DNA of 64,000 bases from positions 124,001 through 188,000 of the forward strand of contig NZ_JARXXA010000008.1 of assembly GCF_029892785.1 (NCBI RefSeq), read 5' to 3'. Of this stretch, positions 27,596 through 35,888 are shown piece after piece; position 1 is the first letter of the stretch, and the number at the start of each line of letters is the position of its first letter. The stretch comes from Parabacteroides sp. PH5-46. GTDB taxonomy: Bacteria > Bacteroidota > Bacteroidia > Bacteroidales > Tannerellaceae. The notes beneath the pieces were generated by a model. It saw only the letters and a program-made list of their open reading frames with translations, had not been told where the DNA came from and did not search any database. The position numbers were made by a program, and so were the translations under genes.

Positions 27596-28663
27596 ATGAG
27601 CTATAGATATATATTAGAACCCTATAAAGGAATCGCAACGCGGCATACCTGCCCGGCTTGTGAACAAAAGAAGTGTTTTTCTCGCTACATCGACACCGAA
27701 AATAAGGTTTCGTTTCCAAATCATGTGGGTAGATGCGACCGGGAAGAAAAATGTGGATACCACTTCACTCCGAAGCAATATTTTGAGGAGAATCCGGATA
27801 GACGAGAGGAGTTTATTGATTATCATCCTACAATAACACCCAAAAACTATCCTCCCGTGAAAGAAAAAGAACCAAGCTTCATCGATAGCAACTTAGTGGC
27901 ATCCTCGCTTGGTCATTATCAGCAAAACAAGCTGTTTCAATATCTATCCTCTCAGCTGGGAGAAGATGAAACGATGAAGCTTATGATGAAGTACAAGATT
28001 GGTTCTGCCAAGCACTGGGACGGAGCAACTGTTTTCTGGCAAATGGATATTGCTGGAAGAGTGCGCACAGGGAAGGTAATGCTATATGACCCTGAGACCG
28101 GCAAGCGAATTAAATATCCATATAATCATATCACATGGGTACACTCGCTCCTGAAGCAAGAAAACTTCAATCTAAAACAATGCTTCTTTGGCGAACACTT
28201 ACTTACCAGTCAACCCAATCTGCCGGTAGCGATTGTAGAAAGTGAAAAGACCGCTTTAATCTCTTCTTTCTATATGCCCCAATTTCAATGGATCGCTACC
28301 GGAGGAAAGCATGGCTGTTTCAATGATGAAAATTTGCAGATTCTTAAAGGCAGAAAGACAATCCTATTTCCGGATTTAGGAGCATGGGAGGATTGGCAAG
28401 TGAAAGCCGATAAAATAAAGAGCCTAAACATAGAGGTCGAAATTTTCGATTTCTTGGAGAAACGAGCAACGCCGGAGCAACGGAAAGAGGGGTACGATAT
28501 CGCCGATTTTCTACTTGAGGCGAAACAGCCGACAGCAATTCTTCAAGACATGATTAAACGTAATCCTGCCTTGAAAATACTAATGGAAGAATTTGGGTTA
28601 GTGCTTGACAATTCTTCTAAGAACAAGGTAAATCCTCGTAAGAAGACCGGATTTAGACTCTAA
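27596..28663 (+). CDS. DUF6371/Toprim primase-like protein
   Basis: The 355-residue protein starts with a zinc-finger region (CPACEQKKCF, then CDREEKCGYHF) as in DnaG-type primases. A Toprim-like core is suggested by PVAIVESEKTALISS and TILFPDLGAWEDW. It likely makes primers or binds single strands when the element replicates after excision or transfer. The candidate oriT hairpin lies 22 bp downstream, between this gene and mobC. Confidence 0.83.
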   Translation: MSYRYILEPYKGIATRHTCPACEQKKCFSRYIDTENKVSFPNHVGRCDREEKCGYHFTPKQYFEENPDRREEFIDYHPTITPKNYPPVKEKEPSFIDSNLVASSLGHYQQNKLFQYLSSQLGEDETMKLMMKYKIGSAKHWDGATVFWQMDIAGRVRTGKVMLYDPETGKRIKYPYNHITWVHSLLKQENFNLKQCFFGEHLLTSQPNLPVAIVESEKTALISSFYMPQFQWIATGGKHGCFNDENLQILKGRKTILFPDLGAWEDWQVKADKIKSLNIEVEIFDFLEKRATPEQRKEGYDIADFLLEAKQPTAILQDMIKRNPALKILMEEFGLVLDNSSKNKVNPRKKTGFRL

Positions 28664-28685
28664 TGGAAAATCTGTGATTTTTAGC

Positions 28686-28729
28686 GGAGCAAGTTTATGT
28701 TTTGGTCATACCAAAACGCCACTTGCTCC
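28686..28729. other. nested inverted repeat, candidate oriT
   Basis: An outer stem GGAGCAAGT (28686-28694) with ACTTGCTCC (28721-28729) encloses an inner stem GTTTTGGT (28699-28706) with ACCAAAAC (28710-28717). Both are perfect. A small GGGA/TCCC hairpin follows. It lies directly upstream of mobC and the relaxase gene, the usual oriT place. The nic site cannot be fixed from sequence alone. Confidence 0.6.
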
Positions 28730-28779
28730 CCAAAATGGGAGGAAATCCCGCTGGTCTAATAGTAAAATAGCAATTCAAA

Positions 28780-29157
28780 ATGGAAGATAAAAAACCGAGA
28801 AAAACAGGTGGTCGCCCCAGCAAAGGATTAGGCGAGAAGCGCACCTATATGGTCAGCCTTAAGATGGATTCTCGCGAGTACTTTTCGCTAAAGACGAAAG
28901 CCAAATCGGCAGGAATTAGCCGAAGCGACTTCGTTCGTCAATGTATAGCCGGGAGTAAAATTTGTCCGCGGCTCACGCCCGAACTGAACGATTATATCCG
29001 AAAGCTATCAGGTATGGGAAATAACCTGAATCAGATTGCCAGAAAAGCAAACGCTGAGGGGTATACCAGTACTCGCCATGAATACCTCTATCTGGCAGAT
29101 AAGATTGATAACGTAATTGAAATGATTGAAGATGATGGCAAAAATAGTAAAGGGTAA
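28780..29157 (+). CDS. mobC: MobC-type relaxosome protein
   Basis: The 125-residue protein has a basic N terminus (KPRKTGGRPSKGLGEKR). A ribbon-helix-helix-like segment (YMVSLKMDSREYFSLKTKAK, then AGISRSDFVRQC) is followed by the MobC signature (LSGMGNNLNQIARKAN). MobC proteins open oriT and help the relaxase nick. Its end overlaps the start of the relaxase gene by about 26 bp, showing coupling. The nested palindrome just upstream is its likely binding place. Confidence 0.9.
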   Translation: MEDKKPRKTGGRPSKGLGEKRTYMVSLKMDSREYFSLKTKAKSAGISRSDFVRQCIAGSKICPRLTPELNDYIRKLSGMGNNLNQIARKANAEGYTSTRHEYLYLADKIDNVIEMIEDDGKNSKG

Positions 29158-30064
29158 AGCGTTCAAGGGTGTGGTCAATTACATTCTGGACAAGCAGAAG
29201 AATACGGAGATTGTCGATTTTGATGGACTTCGAGTGAAGAGCAAAGCGTCCATCATTCAGAGTTTCGTAACCCAAGCGAGCTTGAATAATCGTGTATCGA
29301 AACCGGTATGCCATATCTCGTTAGACTTTTCTGCACAAGACAAAGATAAGCTATCCAATCAGCTGATGGGACGGATAGCTCATGACTATATGAAACAAAT
29401 GGGGATAGTGAACACACAGTATATCATTGCAAGGCATTTCGACAAGGAGCACCCACATATCCATTTGGTTTACAACCGGGTGAATAATAATGGCAAGACG
29501 ATTACAGATAGCAACGACCGTTTCCGAAGTGAGAAAATCTGCAAGGAATTGACTGAGAAATACGGTTTATACTTCGCCACCGGCAAAGAGAACGTAAAAG
29601 AACACCGCTTGAAAGAGCCAGATAAAACCAAGTACGAGATATACAATTCTCTCAAAACATTGGTGCCGAAATGCAAGAGTTGGAAACAATTAACGAATGA
29701 ACTGCAAAATGCAGGGATAAAAACCGAGTTCAAGACCAAAGGCAATTCCGATGAAGTGCAGGGAGTACGCTTTGAGAAAAACGGCTATTTGTTTAATGGT
29801 TCAAAAGTAGATAAGATGTTTAGTTACTCGAAAATTGATTATCAGTTGGAACAAAATGCCCGCAGTCAGTCGGCAAGCCAAAGTCAGGAACAATCCCACT
29901 CGACCAGTAATGCCATTGCATCAACAATCGGATCAGTCGGTTCTGCTTTGGGTGGATTGTTTGATATTCAGCCCGGAATCGGATACGATGAGAATGAGAC
30001 CGAATATCTTCGCCAGCGGCGATTAAAGAAGAAACCGAAACGAAAGTTCGGACGACAAATGTAA
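29132..30064 (+). CDS. MobP-like relaxase / mobilization nuclease
   Basis: The relaxase nicks one oriT strand and pilots it into a recipient. The protein (310 residues from ATG 29132) opens with MMAKIVKGKAFKGVVNYIL. It carries the metal-binding triad HPHIH at about 107-111 (REFERENCE phrase RHFDKEHPHIHLVYNRV) and the FRSEKICKELTEKYGL block typical of Bacteroides MobA/BmgA enzymes. The frame is open upstream to a TTG at 29126, but ATG 29132 or 29135 is preferred. It overlaps mobC. The C-terminal tail is Gln/Ser-rich then basic. Confidence 0.92.
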   Translation: MMAKIVKGKAFKGVVNYILDKQKNTEIVDFDGLRVKSKASIIQSFVTQASLNNRVSKPVCHISLDFSAQDKDKLSNQLMGRIAHDYMKQMGIVNTQYIIARHFDKEHPHIHLVYNRVNNNGKTITDSNDRFRSEKICKELTEKYGLYFATGKENVKEHRLKEPDKTKYEIYNSLKTLVPKCKSWKQLTNELQNAGIKTEFKTKGNSDEVQGVRFEKNGYLFNGSKVDKMFSYSKIDYQLEQNARSQSASQSQEQSHSTSNAIASTIGSVGSALGGLFDIQPGIGYDENETEYLRQRRLKKKPKRKFGRQM

Positions 30065-30092
30065 GATTATTAACTAGTTAAATTATAAGAGT

Positions 30093-30647
30093 ATGAGAAA
30101 TATAGAGATAAACGAAGTATACACGCTTTTTGAAGAAATCAAGAAATTGATTAAAAAGGGAAACGATAATACTCCTACCGTTATTCAACCGGAAATAGAC
30201 TTGCCGGACTTATCTGCAATCAGTGAGCTAACCGGCAAACTACAGGAAACGATCGAAGAAGTTCGTAAGCCGGTAAAAACAGAATGCCATCATATATTCA
30301 GCATTGCTTCCAACAAAATCTTCATTAGTGCAATAGGCATGGGTGTCGCCTTGCTTGTGTGCATGTTTGCGATATATTACCAGCGAGAGGAAATTGCCAC
30401 CTACAAAGACAATGATCTGAAATATCGCTATGTAAAAATGCAAGGCATAACAACTCCTGAGAACATATCCAATCTGGAAAACATCTTTGATTACAAGCGA
30501 GATAGCGTGAAGATTATCCGAAGACAAGTAGAACATTATGAAAAGGTAGTATTTGAAGAAGCCAAGCGTTTGGAAAAAGCGAGGTTGAAAGAGTTAGAGG
30601 CAGAACGACTAAGGCGTGAAGCAGAGAATTTGAAGCAAAACAAGTAA
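30093..30647 (+). CDS. hypothetical single-pass membrane/coiled-coil protein
   Basis: The 184-residue protein has a soluble N-terminal part (1-65). One hydrophobic helix follows at about 78-95 (FISAIGMGVALLVCMFAIYY), then a long charged coiled-coil (140-184, rich in Glu, Lys, Arg and Leu). It follows the relaxase by 28 bp and ends the mobilization operon; a hairpin terminator comes 23 bp later. A mobilization accessory role, such as docking the relaxosome at the membrane, is possible. I do not recognise a named family. Confidence 0.72.
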   Translation: MRNIEINEVYTLFEEIKKLIKKGNDNTPTVIQPEIDLPDLSAISELTGKLQETIEEVRKPVKTECHHIFSIASNKIFISAIGMGVALLVCMFAIYYQREEIATYKDNDLKYRYVKMQGITTPENISNLENIFDYKRDSVKIIRRQVEHYEKVVFEEAKRLEKARLKELEAERLRREAENLKQNK

Positions 30648-30669
30648 CATTCTGAAAGCGAGTGATAAT

Positions 30670-30702
30670 AAAGCAGGGATATTTATCCTTGCTTTATTTT
30701 TA
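30670..30702 (+). terminator. Rho-independent terminator after mobilization operon
   Basis: AAAGCAGGGAT (30670-30680) pairs with ATCCTTGCTTT (30685-30695), with one G-T mismatch, and is followed by ATTTTTAT. It separates the mobilization genes from the defence cargo. Confidence 0.7.
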
Positions 30703-30717
30703 TAGCAGATTTTTAGC

Positions 30718-30725
30718 TATATTTG
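30718..30725 (+). promoter_or_regulatory. -7 box of the XRE/restriction cargo block
   Basis: TATATTTG matches TAnnTTTG and lies 37 bp before the XRE start. It is the only clear promoter before the long co-directional cargo block. Confidence 0.5.
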
Positions 30726-30762
30726 TGCGTGCATTTTGTATGTTTCATAGAAAAACAATCCA

Positions 30763-30972
30763 ATGGAATTGAACAGAATAAAAGAAGTCCTTGATGAAAA
30801 AGGAATTAAGCAGACGTGGCTGGCTGAAAAACTTGGCAAAAGTTTCAGTTCAATAAATGCGTATGCTTGTAATCGGCAACAACCTAGTTTGGAGATGTTG
30901 TTTGAGATAGCAAAAATTCTTCAAGTAGATGTTATAGAGTTAATCGATAATAGAAAAAAAGATGGTCAATAA
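30763..30972 (+). CDS. XRE-family HTH regulator, likely restriction controller
   Basis: The 69-residue protein is a single lambda-repressor-like HTH (IKQTWLAEKLGKSFSSINAY, then QPSLEMLFEIAKILQVDVIELI). It overlaps the next gene by 11 bp and precedes a restriction-modification cluster, the classic place of a controller (C) protein that delays nuclease expression until methylation is done. Control of the block from the TATATTTG promoter is inferred. No clear C-box palindrome was seen. Confidence 0.85.
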   Translation: MELNRIKEVLDEKGIKQTWLAEKLGKSFSSINAYACNRQQPSLEMLFEIAKILQVDVIELIDNRKKDGQ

Positions 30973-31933
30973 AAGTCTTGTCGACATAAAAGAAAATGAT
31001 ATAATAGAGTTCGATAGTCAACTCTTGCCTATCTTGCTTAAAGATAATAGTTCGAAACGAAATATTATTTGGGCAACAGATAATTATGTCCAATACGGTT
31101 CAGCCTACACAAATAAAGAAGAAATTACTCCTAATTTGATTTCTGGTAATAATGGTAATATTATTAAGCCTCGATCTAAACGCACAAATAGTGAGCAGCA
31201 ATTGAGAGTAAGAACTAATGCTGAGGTGTTTACGCCTGGCTGGATGTGTAATAGACAAAATAATTTAATTGATAATGCTTGGTTTGTTTCAGAAAACATA
31301 TTCAACGTTGAAATAGAAAAGGGCTGGAAAACGAAATTTAATAAGATAACCTTTCCAACATCAGAGGGGAAAAGTTGGCAGGACTATTTGAGAAATGTTT
31401 GTTTAGAAGTAGCATGCGGAGAAGCTCCCTATTTGGTCAGCCGATATGACACTGTTACAGGTAAACCTATTCCTGTTCTAAATAGAATTGGGTTATTAGA
31501 TCGTAAGCTTCGAGTTGTATCCGAAAATATTGAAACGGAAGCGGAATGGTATGCCTGGGCTAAGATTGCATTTCAAAGTGTCTATGGCTATGAATGGCAA
31601 GGAGACAACCTTTTGCTTGCACGAGAAAATTTGCTCTGCACATTTATGGATTATTACAAAGACAAATTTAACAAAATACCAGCTATCAAACATTTAATCG
31701 AAATAGCCAAGATAATTTCATGGAATATTTGGCAGATGGATGGTTTAAAAGGAGTGATACCTAATAGTTGTAGAGAACAAATTGTTTCAATTGATATGTT
31801 TGGAGAGTCAGAATTTAAATCATGCGAGGGCTGCAAAAATAACAATTATCAAAAGCACAATGGTATTCAGTGCTTGATTAAAGACTGGAATACAGGAGAG
31901 ACTTTGAAGTACAATTCAATGCTAAAACGATGA
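30962..31933 (+). CDS. methyltransferase-like partner protein lacking the NPPY motif
   Basis: The 323-residue protein resembles N6-adenine methyltransferases in part. EVFTP near residue 88 is like the substrate/cofactor motif at the front of such enzymes, and EVACGEAPYLVSRYD from 149 is like SAM-binding motif I. No [DNS]PP[YF] catalytic motif is visible. A Cys cluster (CEGCKNNNYQKHNGIQC) lies near the C terminus. It starts inside the XRE gene and is 9 bp upstream of the large restriction enzyme. It may be an accessory specificity or modification subunit, or a degenerate methylase. Confidence 0.65.
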   Translation: MVNKSLVDIKENDIIEFDSQLLPILLKDNSSKRNIIWATDNYVQYGSAYTNKEEITPNLISGNNGNIIKPRSKRTNSEQQLRVRTNAEVFTPGWMCNRQNNLIDNAWFVSENIFNVEIEKGWKTKFNKITFPTSEGKSWQDYLRNVCLEVACGEAPYLVSRYDTVTGKPIPVLNRIGLLDRKLRVVSENIETEAEWYAWAKIAFQSVYGYEWQGDNLLLARENLLCTFMDYYKDKFNKIPAIKHLIEIAKIISWNIWQMDGLKGVIPNSCREQIVSIDMFGESEFKSCEGCKNNNYQKHNGIQCLIKDWNTGETLKYNSMLKR

Positions 31934-31942
31934 AGTAAAGTT

Positions 31943-34900
31943 ATGAGTAATATTAATACAGATATTTTAGATAATATTGTTATAGGAAGAGTTGAACCTC
32001 ATATCTATGCCTTTTCCACTCAAACTATTCCTAACTATCTTAAAGTGGGTGATACCTATCGCCCATTAGAAAGAAGGCTAAACGAATGGCGTAAGTATTT
32101 CCCTAATTTGGAAAGATTATTTAGCGACGTCGCTAAAGCTGATGCGGAAACTTTTTTTAGAGACATTGCAATTCATGCTTTTTTGGAAAATCAAAAAGGG
32201 AAACAACGTCTCATTAAAGATACTCTGAAAGCTGATATTTATTATTCCAATGAGTTTTTTAAAGATACAGAGATAGATGATATTAAAGAGGCTATCGAAG
32301 ATATAAAAAAAAGTTATTTACTAAATGATGGGAGATATCAATTCTATAATTTTTCTGACAGCCGTATACCCTTAGACTTTAAATGGGACAGAACAGAAGA
32401 TTATAAGCCTCGCCCTAATCAACTAAAAGCAATTAAAGACTTCAACACAGCTCGGGAGAAAGGACGAACAAATCTACTTATGTATGCTGTGATGCGTTTT
32501 GGTAAATCTTTCACCTCTATGTGTTGCGCAACAGAAATGGGCGCTCGTTTTGTTGTGATTGTTTCTGCTAAAGCGGATGTTAAGATGGAATGGAAACATA
32601 CCGTTGAGAGCCATATTAGGTTTGATGGATATGAATTTCTGGATAGCGAAGATTTACTTAAAGAAGAAACTATTATTACCGATAAACTTAAAGAGAGCGG
32701 GATTGTTCTTTTCTTAACTCTCCAAGATCTGCAAGGAGAACAGATTAAAAGGAAGCACAAAGAAGTGTTTGATAGTGTAATTGATTTACTTTTAATTGAT
32801 GAAACTCATTTTGCTGCACGAGCTGAAGAGTATGGGAAGGTACTTAGTAGCATAGGATTTACGACTAAAAAGCAACGAGAAAAAGAGTTAGCTCAGAATG
32901 ATGAGACTTTAGATAAATTAGATAAAACAATAAAGATATTAAACTCTAGAATTCGTATTCATCTCTCCGGAACACCATACCGCATCTTGATGAGTTCAGA
33001 ATTCACAAAGGATGATATTATTGCTTTTTGTCAATTTACAGATATTATTGATGAACAAGAAAAATGGGATAGAGAGAATATAAATAAGGATGATAAGAAG
33101 GAATGGGATAATCCTTATTATGGCTTTCCGCAAATGATTCGCTTTGCATTTAATCCGAACCAATCAACTGTCAAAAAACTGGAAAAGTTAAGGAAGGATG
33201 GTGTTACTTATGCTCTTTCTGCTTTGCTGAAGCCAGAATCCATATCAAAAGATAGTACAAATAATGGTCATAAGAAATTTGTACACGAACGAGAAATACT
33301 TGAATTGCTTAAAGCTATAGATGGCTCACAAAAAGATGAAAACCTTTTGAGCTTCTTAGACTATGGCAAGATAAAGGAAGGTAAGATGTGTCGACATATA
33401 GTTTGTGTTTTGCCCTATCGTGCTTCTTGTGATGCCCTACAAAGCTTAATTGAAGGCTATAGTGATGTCTTCATTAATCTTAATGACTATGAAGTGATCA
33501 ATATTGCTGGGGTGGAAGATGAACGCACCTATAAAAAAATCAAAACGGTTAAAGACAAAATCAAGGACTGTGAGTCTAAGAATAAAAAGACGCTAACCCT
33601 TACGGTTAATCGTATGCTTACAGGTACTACTGTGGAAGAATGGGATACAATGATCTATCTCAAAGACACTGCTTCTCCGCAAGAGTATGATCAAGCCATC
33701 TTTCGTTTGCAAAATCAATATATAAAGACGTACAAAGATGAGAATGGAGATGAGATTAAGTACAATATGAAACCTCAAACATTGTTAGTTGATTTTGAAC
33801 CACATCGTTTGTTTCGTATGCAAGAACAGAAATCTCAAATTTATAACGTAAATACAGAGAAAAATGGCAACGATAAGCTTGAAGAGCGAGTTCGAAGAGA
33901 ACTTGAAGTTTCACCGGTTATCATTTTGAATCATAATAAAATTCAGCAAGTTCACCCCACCGATATTCTTCAAGCAGTTAGTGATTATTCAAGAGCCAAG
34001 AGCGTCACAGATGAAGCATCTGATATTTCGATTGACTGGTCTTTACTCAATTATGAAGATATTCTTAATGAAATAGAAAAGCAAGCCGAAATTAATTCAA
34101 AGAGCGGATTAAAAATTAATGCCGTTGATAACGAAGAAGATAGCGATGATCTGGAGGTGCCGGAAGTAGAGCCTCAAGAAGATGCAAATAGCTCAAAGTC
34201 GGAACCACGCAATTCTCAAGATGATGAAGCCAGTAGAATTCGCAGAAAGTTTGCAACATACTATTCAAGACTCTTATTCTTTGCATTTTTGACAGATTTT
34301 AAGGTAAATTCAGTTGCAAATATTATCTCAGTAATAGACAACAATGATGATAATAAGCGAATAGCGAAAAATCTCGGAATAAAGCCAAAGATATTGATGC
34401 TGTTCAACAAAAAAATGAATCCATTTATTCTTAGTGAATTAGACTATAAGATTCAAAATCTCAATACTCTCGCAAATGATAAGTCATTAATGCCTCTTGA
34501 TAGAGCATTAGTGGCACTAAATAAATTCGGTCGGCTCTCCGATTCGGAAGTAGTTACGCCTTCTAAAGTAACTGATGATATGGTTGCTATTTTGCCTGAA
34601 GAAGCAATAACTGATAAAACAGCTATTCTTGATGTTGCAGCCAAACAAGGCGAGTTTGCGATTGCACTTTACAAACGATTTGGAGATAAGGTTAAAGGTA
34701 ATATCTATTCATCTACAACCTCAAAGGTTGCTTATGAATTTACACGAAAGATATATGAGATGCTCCAAATGCCAATAGAGAACATCTTTACTGACTTTAA
34801 CTCCTATGATATTATAGGAGCAAACAACGAAACAATAATAAAGAAACTTGAAGATATGAAATTTGATGTAATCATAGGAAATCCACCATATCAGGAAAAC

Positions 34901-35827
34901 TCAGATGGAGGCTCCCGTGACATGCCTATCTATAATAAATTTGTAGAGCAAGCAAAAGCACTTAATCCTCTTTTGCTTTGTATGGTTATCCCTGCAAGAT
35001 GGATGGCAAGCGGTTTGGGGCTTAATGAATTTCGCAACATAATGCTTTCCGATAAGCATATCAGAAAATTAGTGGATTATCCTGTGTCTTCAGAAGTCTT
35101 TTCTGGAGTAGAAATAAAAGGAGGCGTTTGCTATTTTCTTAGAGAGAGAGATTATAATGGAGTATGTGAAGTTGTCTCGTTGCGAAAAGACAAAATCACC
35201 GGGCATTCAAATCGTGATTTAGGAGAATTTGATATTTTAGTTAGAGAAAGCCGTGCGTTACCTATCCTGAGAAAAGTACTTAGCCATAATGAACCATCTA
35301 TTATTGACATATTATCTGTAGATAAGGAGTTTGGTTGGACATCGAATTTCTCAGGCTTCCATGAAATCAAACAGGAGGACGATGTACCATTATACTATAT
35401 TAAAAACACAAAACGAAATGCAGGTTGGATCTCACGAAATGAAATAACGAAAAGTGCCCATCTAATCGACACATGGAAGATGATGATTCCACAGGCCGGG
35501 TCAGATGGTGGAAAAAAATTACCCGATTTAGTCTTAGGGAAACCTTTAATAGTATCGTCTCCTTCTGTTTGTACACAATCGTATTTGTTTTTTTATGTCA
35601 AAACTAAAAAAGAAGCGCAGAGCATCGAAAGTTATTTACAAACTCGTTTTTTTCGCTTCTTAGTATCTCTTCGTAAGATAACTCAACATGCCACCCGTTC
35701 GACTTACACTTGGGTTCCTCAACAATCATGGGATAAAGCCTGGACTGATGACGAGCTTTATGTTAAATACGGGTTAAGTCCAGAAGAGATTGAATTTATT
35801 GAGAGTATGATTCGCCCGATGAAATAG
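31943..35827 (+). CDS. single-chain restriction-modification enzyme: GIY-YIG-like nuclease, SF2 translocase, adenine methylase
   Basis: The 1294-residue protein joins three activities. Residues about 14-100 look like a GIY-YIG-type nuclease (PHIYAFSTQTIPNYLKVGDT, then RPLERRLNEW). Residues about 150-680 are an SF2 helicase/translocase: GKS at 187-189, DETH at 286-289, SGT at 342-344 and a motif VI-like YDQAIFRLQNQ. Residues about 870-1060 are an N6-adenine methylase: motif I DVAAKQGEF from 897 and NPPY at 980-983. The remaining C-terminal ~230 residues are a likely target-recognition domain. This order parallels Type ISP enzymes, but with a GIY-YIG-like domain in place of the Mrr nuclease. 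It is preceded by an XRE controller and a methylase-like protein. The nuclease assignment is the least certain part. Confidence 0.82.
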   Translation: MSNINTDILDNIVIGRVEPHIYAFSTQTIPNYLKVGDTYRPLERRLNEWRKYFPNLERLFSDVAKADAETFFRDIAIHAFLENQKGKQRLIKDTLKADIYYSNEFFKDTEIDDIKEAIEDIKKSYLLNDGRYQFYNFSDSRIPLDFKWDRTEDYKPRPNQLKAIKDFNTAREKGRTNLLMYAVMRFGKSFTSMCCATEMGARFVVIVSAKADVKMEWKHTVESHIRFDGYEFLDSEDLLKEETIITDKLKESGIVLFLTLQDLQGEQIKRKHKEVFDSVIDLLLIDETHFAARAEEYGKVLSSIGFTTKKQREKELAQNDETLDKLDKTIKILNSRIRIHLSGTPYRILMSSEFTKDDIIAFCQFTDIIDEQEKWDRENINKDDKKEWDNPYYGFPQMIRFAFNPNQSTVKKLEKLRKDGVTYALSALLKPESISKDSTNNGHKKFVHEREILELLKAIDGSQKDENLLSFLDYGKIKEGKMCRHIVCVLPYRASCDALQSLIEGYSDVFINLNDYEVINIAGVEDERTYKKIKTVKDKIKDCESKNKKTLTLTVNRMLTGTTVEEWDTMIYLKDTASPQEYDQAIFRLQNQYIKTYKDENGDEIKYNMKPQTLLVDFEPHRLFRMQEQKSQIYNVNTEKNGNDKLEERVRRELEVSPVIILNHNKIQQVHPTDILQAVSDYSRAKSVTDEASDISIDWSLLNYEDILNEIEKQAEINSKSGLKINAVDNEEDSDDLEVPEVEPQEDANSSKSEPRNSQDDEASRIRRKFATYYSRLLFFAFLTDFKVNSVANIISVIDNNDDNKRIAKNLGIKPKILMLFNKKMNPFILSELDYKIQNLNTLANDKSLMPLDRALVALNKFGRLSDSEVVTPSKVTDDMVAILPEEAITDKTAILDVAAKQGEFAIALYKRFGDKVKGNIYSSTTSKVAYEFTRKIYEMLQMPIENIFTDFNSYDIIGANNETIIKKLEDMKFDVIIGNPPYQENSDGGSRDMPIYNKFVEQAKALNPLLLCMVIPARWMASGLGLNEFRNIMLSDKHIRKLVDYPVSSEVFSGVEIKGGVCYFLRERDYNGVCEVVSLRKDKITGHSNRDLGEFDILVRESRALPILRKVLSHNEPSIIDILSVDKEFGWTSNFSGFHEIKQEDDVPLYYIKNTKRNAGWISRNEITKSAHLIDTWKMMIPQAGSDGGKKLPDLVLGKPLIVSSPSVCTQSYLFFYVKTKKEAQSIESYLQTRFFRFLVSLRKITQHATRSTYTWVPQQSWDKAWTDDELYVKYGLSPEEIEFIESMIRPMK

Positions 35828-35888
35828 TTTTTCGAAAAAACTAAATATAAAAATAAATTAAGGAATAAATACCATTAGAACAGAATAT

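Noticed and set aside
27423-27719. 98-aa minus-strand frame between primase-like genes
   Set aside because: Mostly antisense to the Toprim gene start and the AT-rich gap, with low-complexity content.
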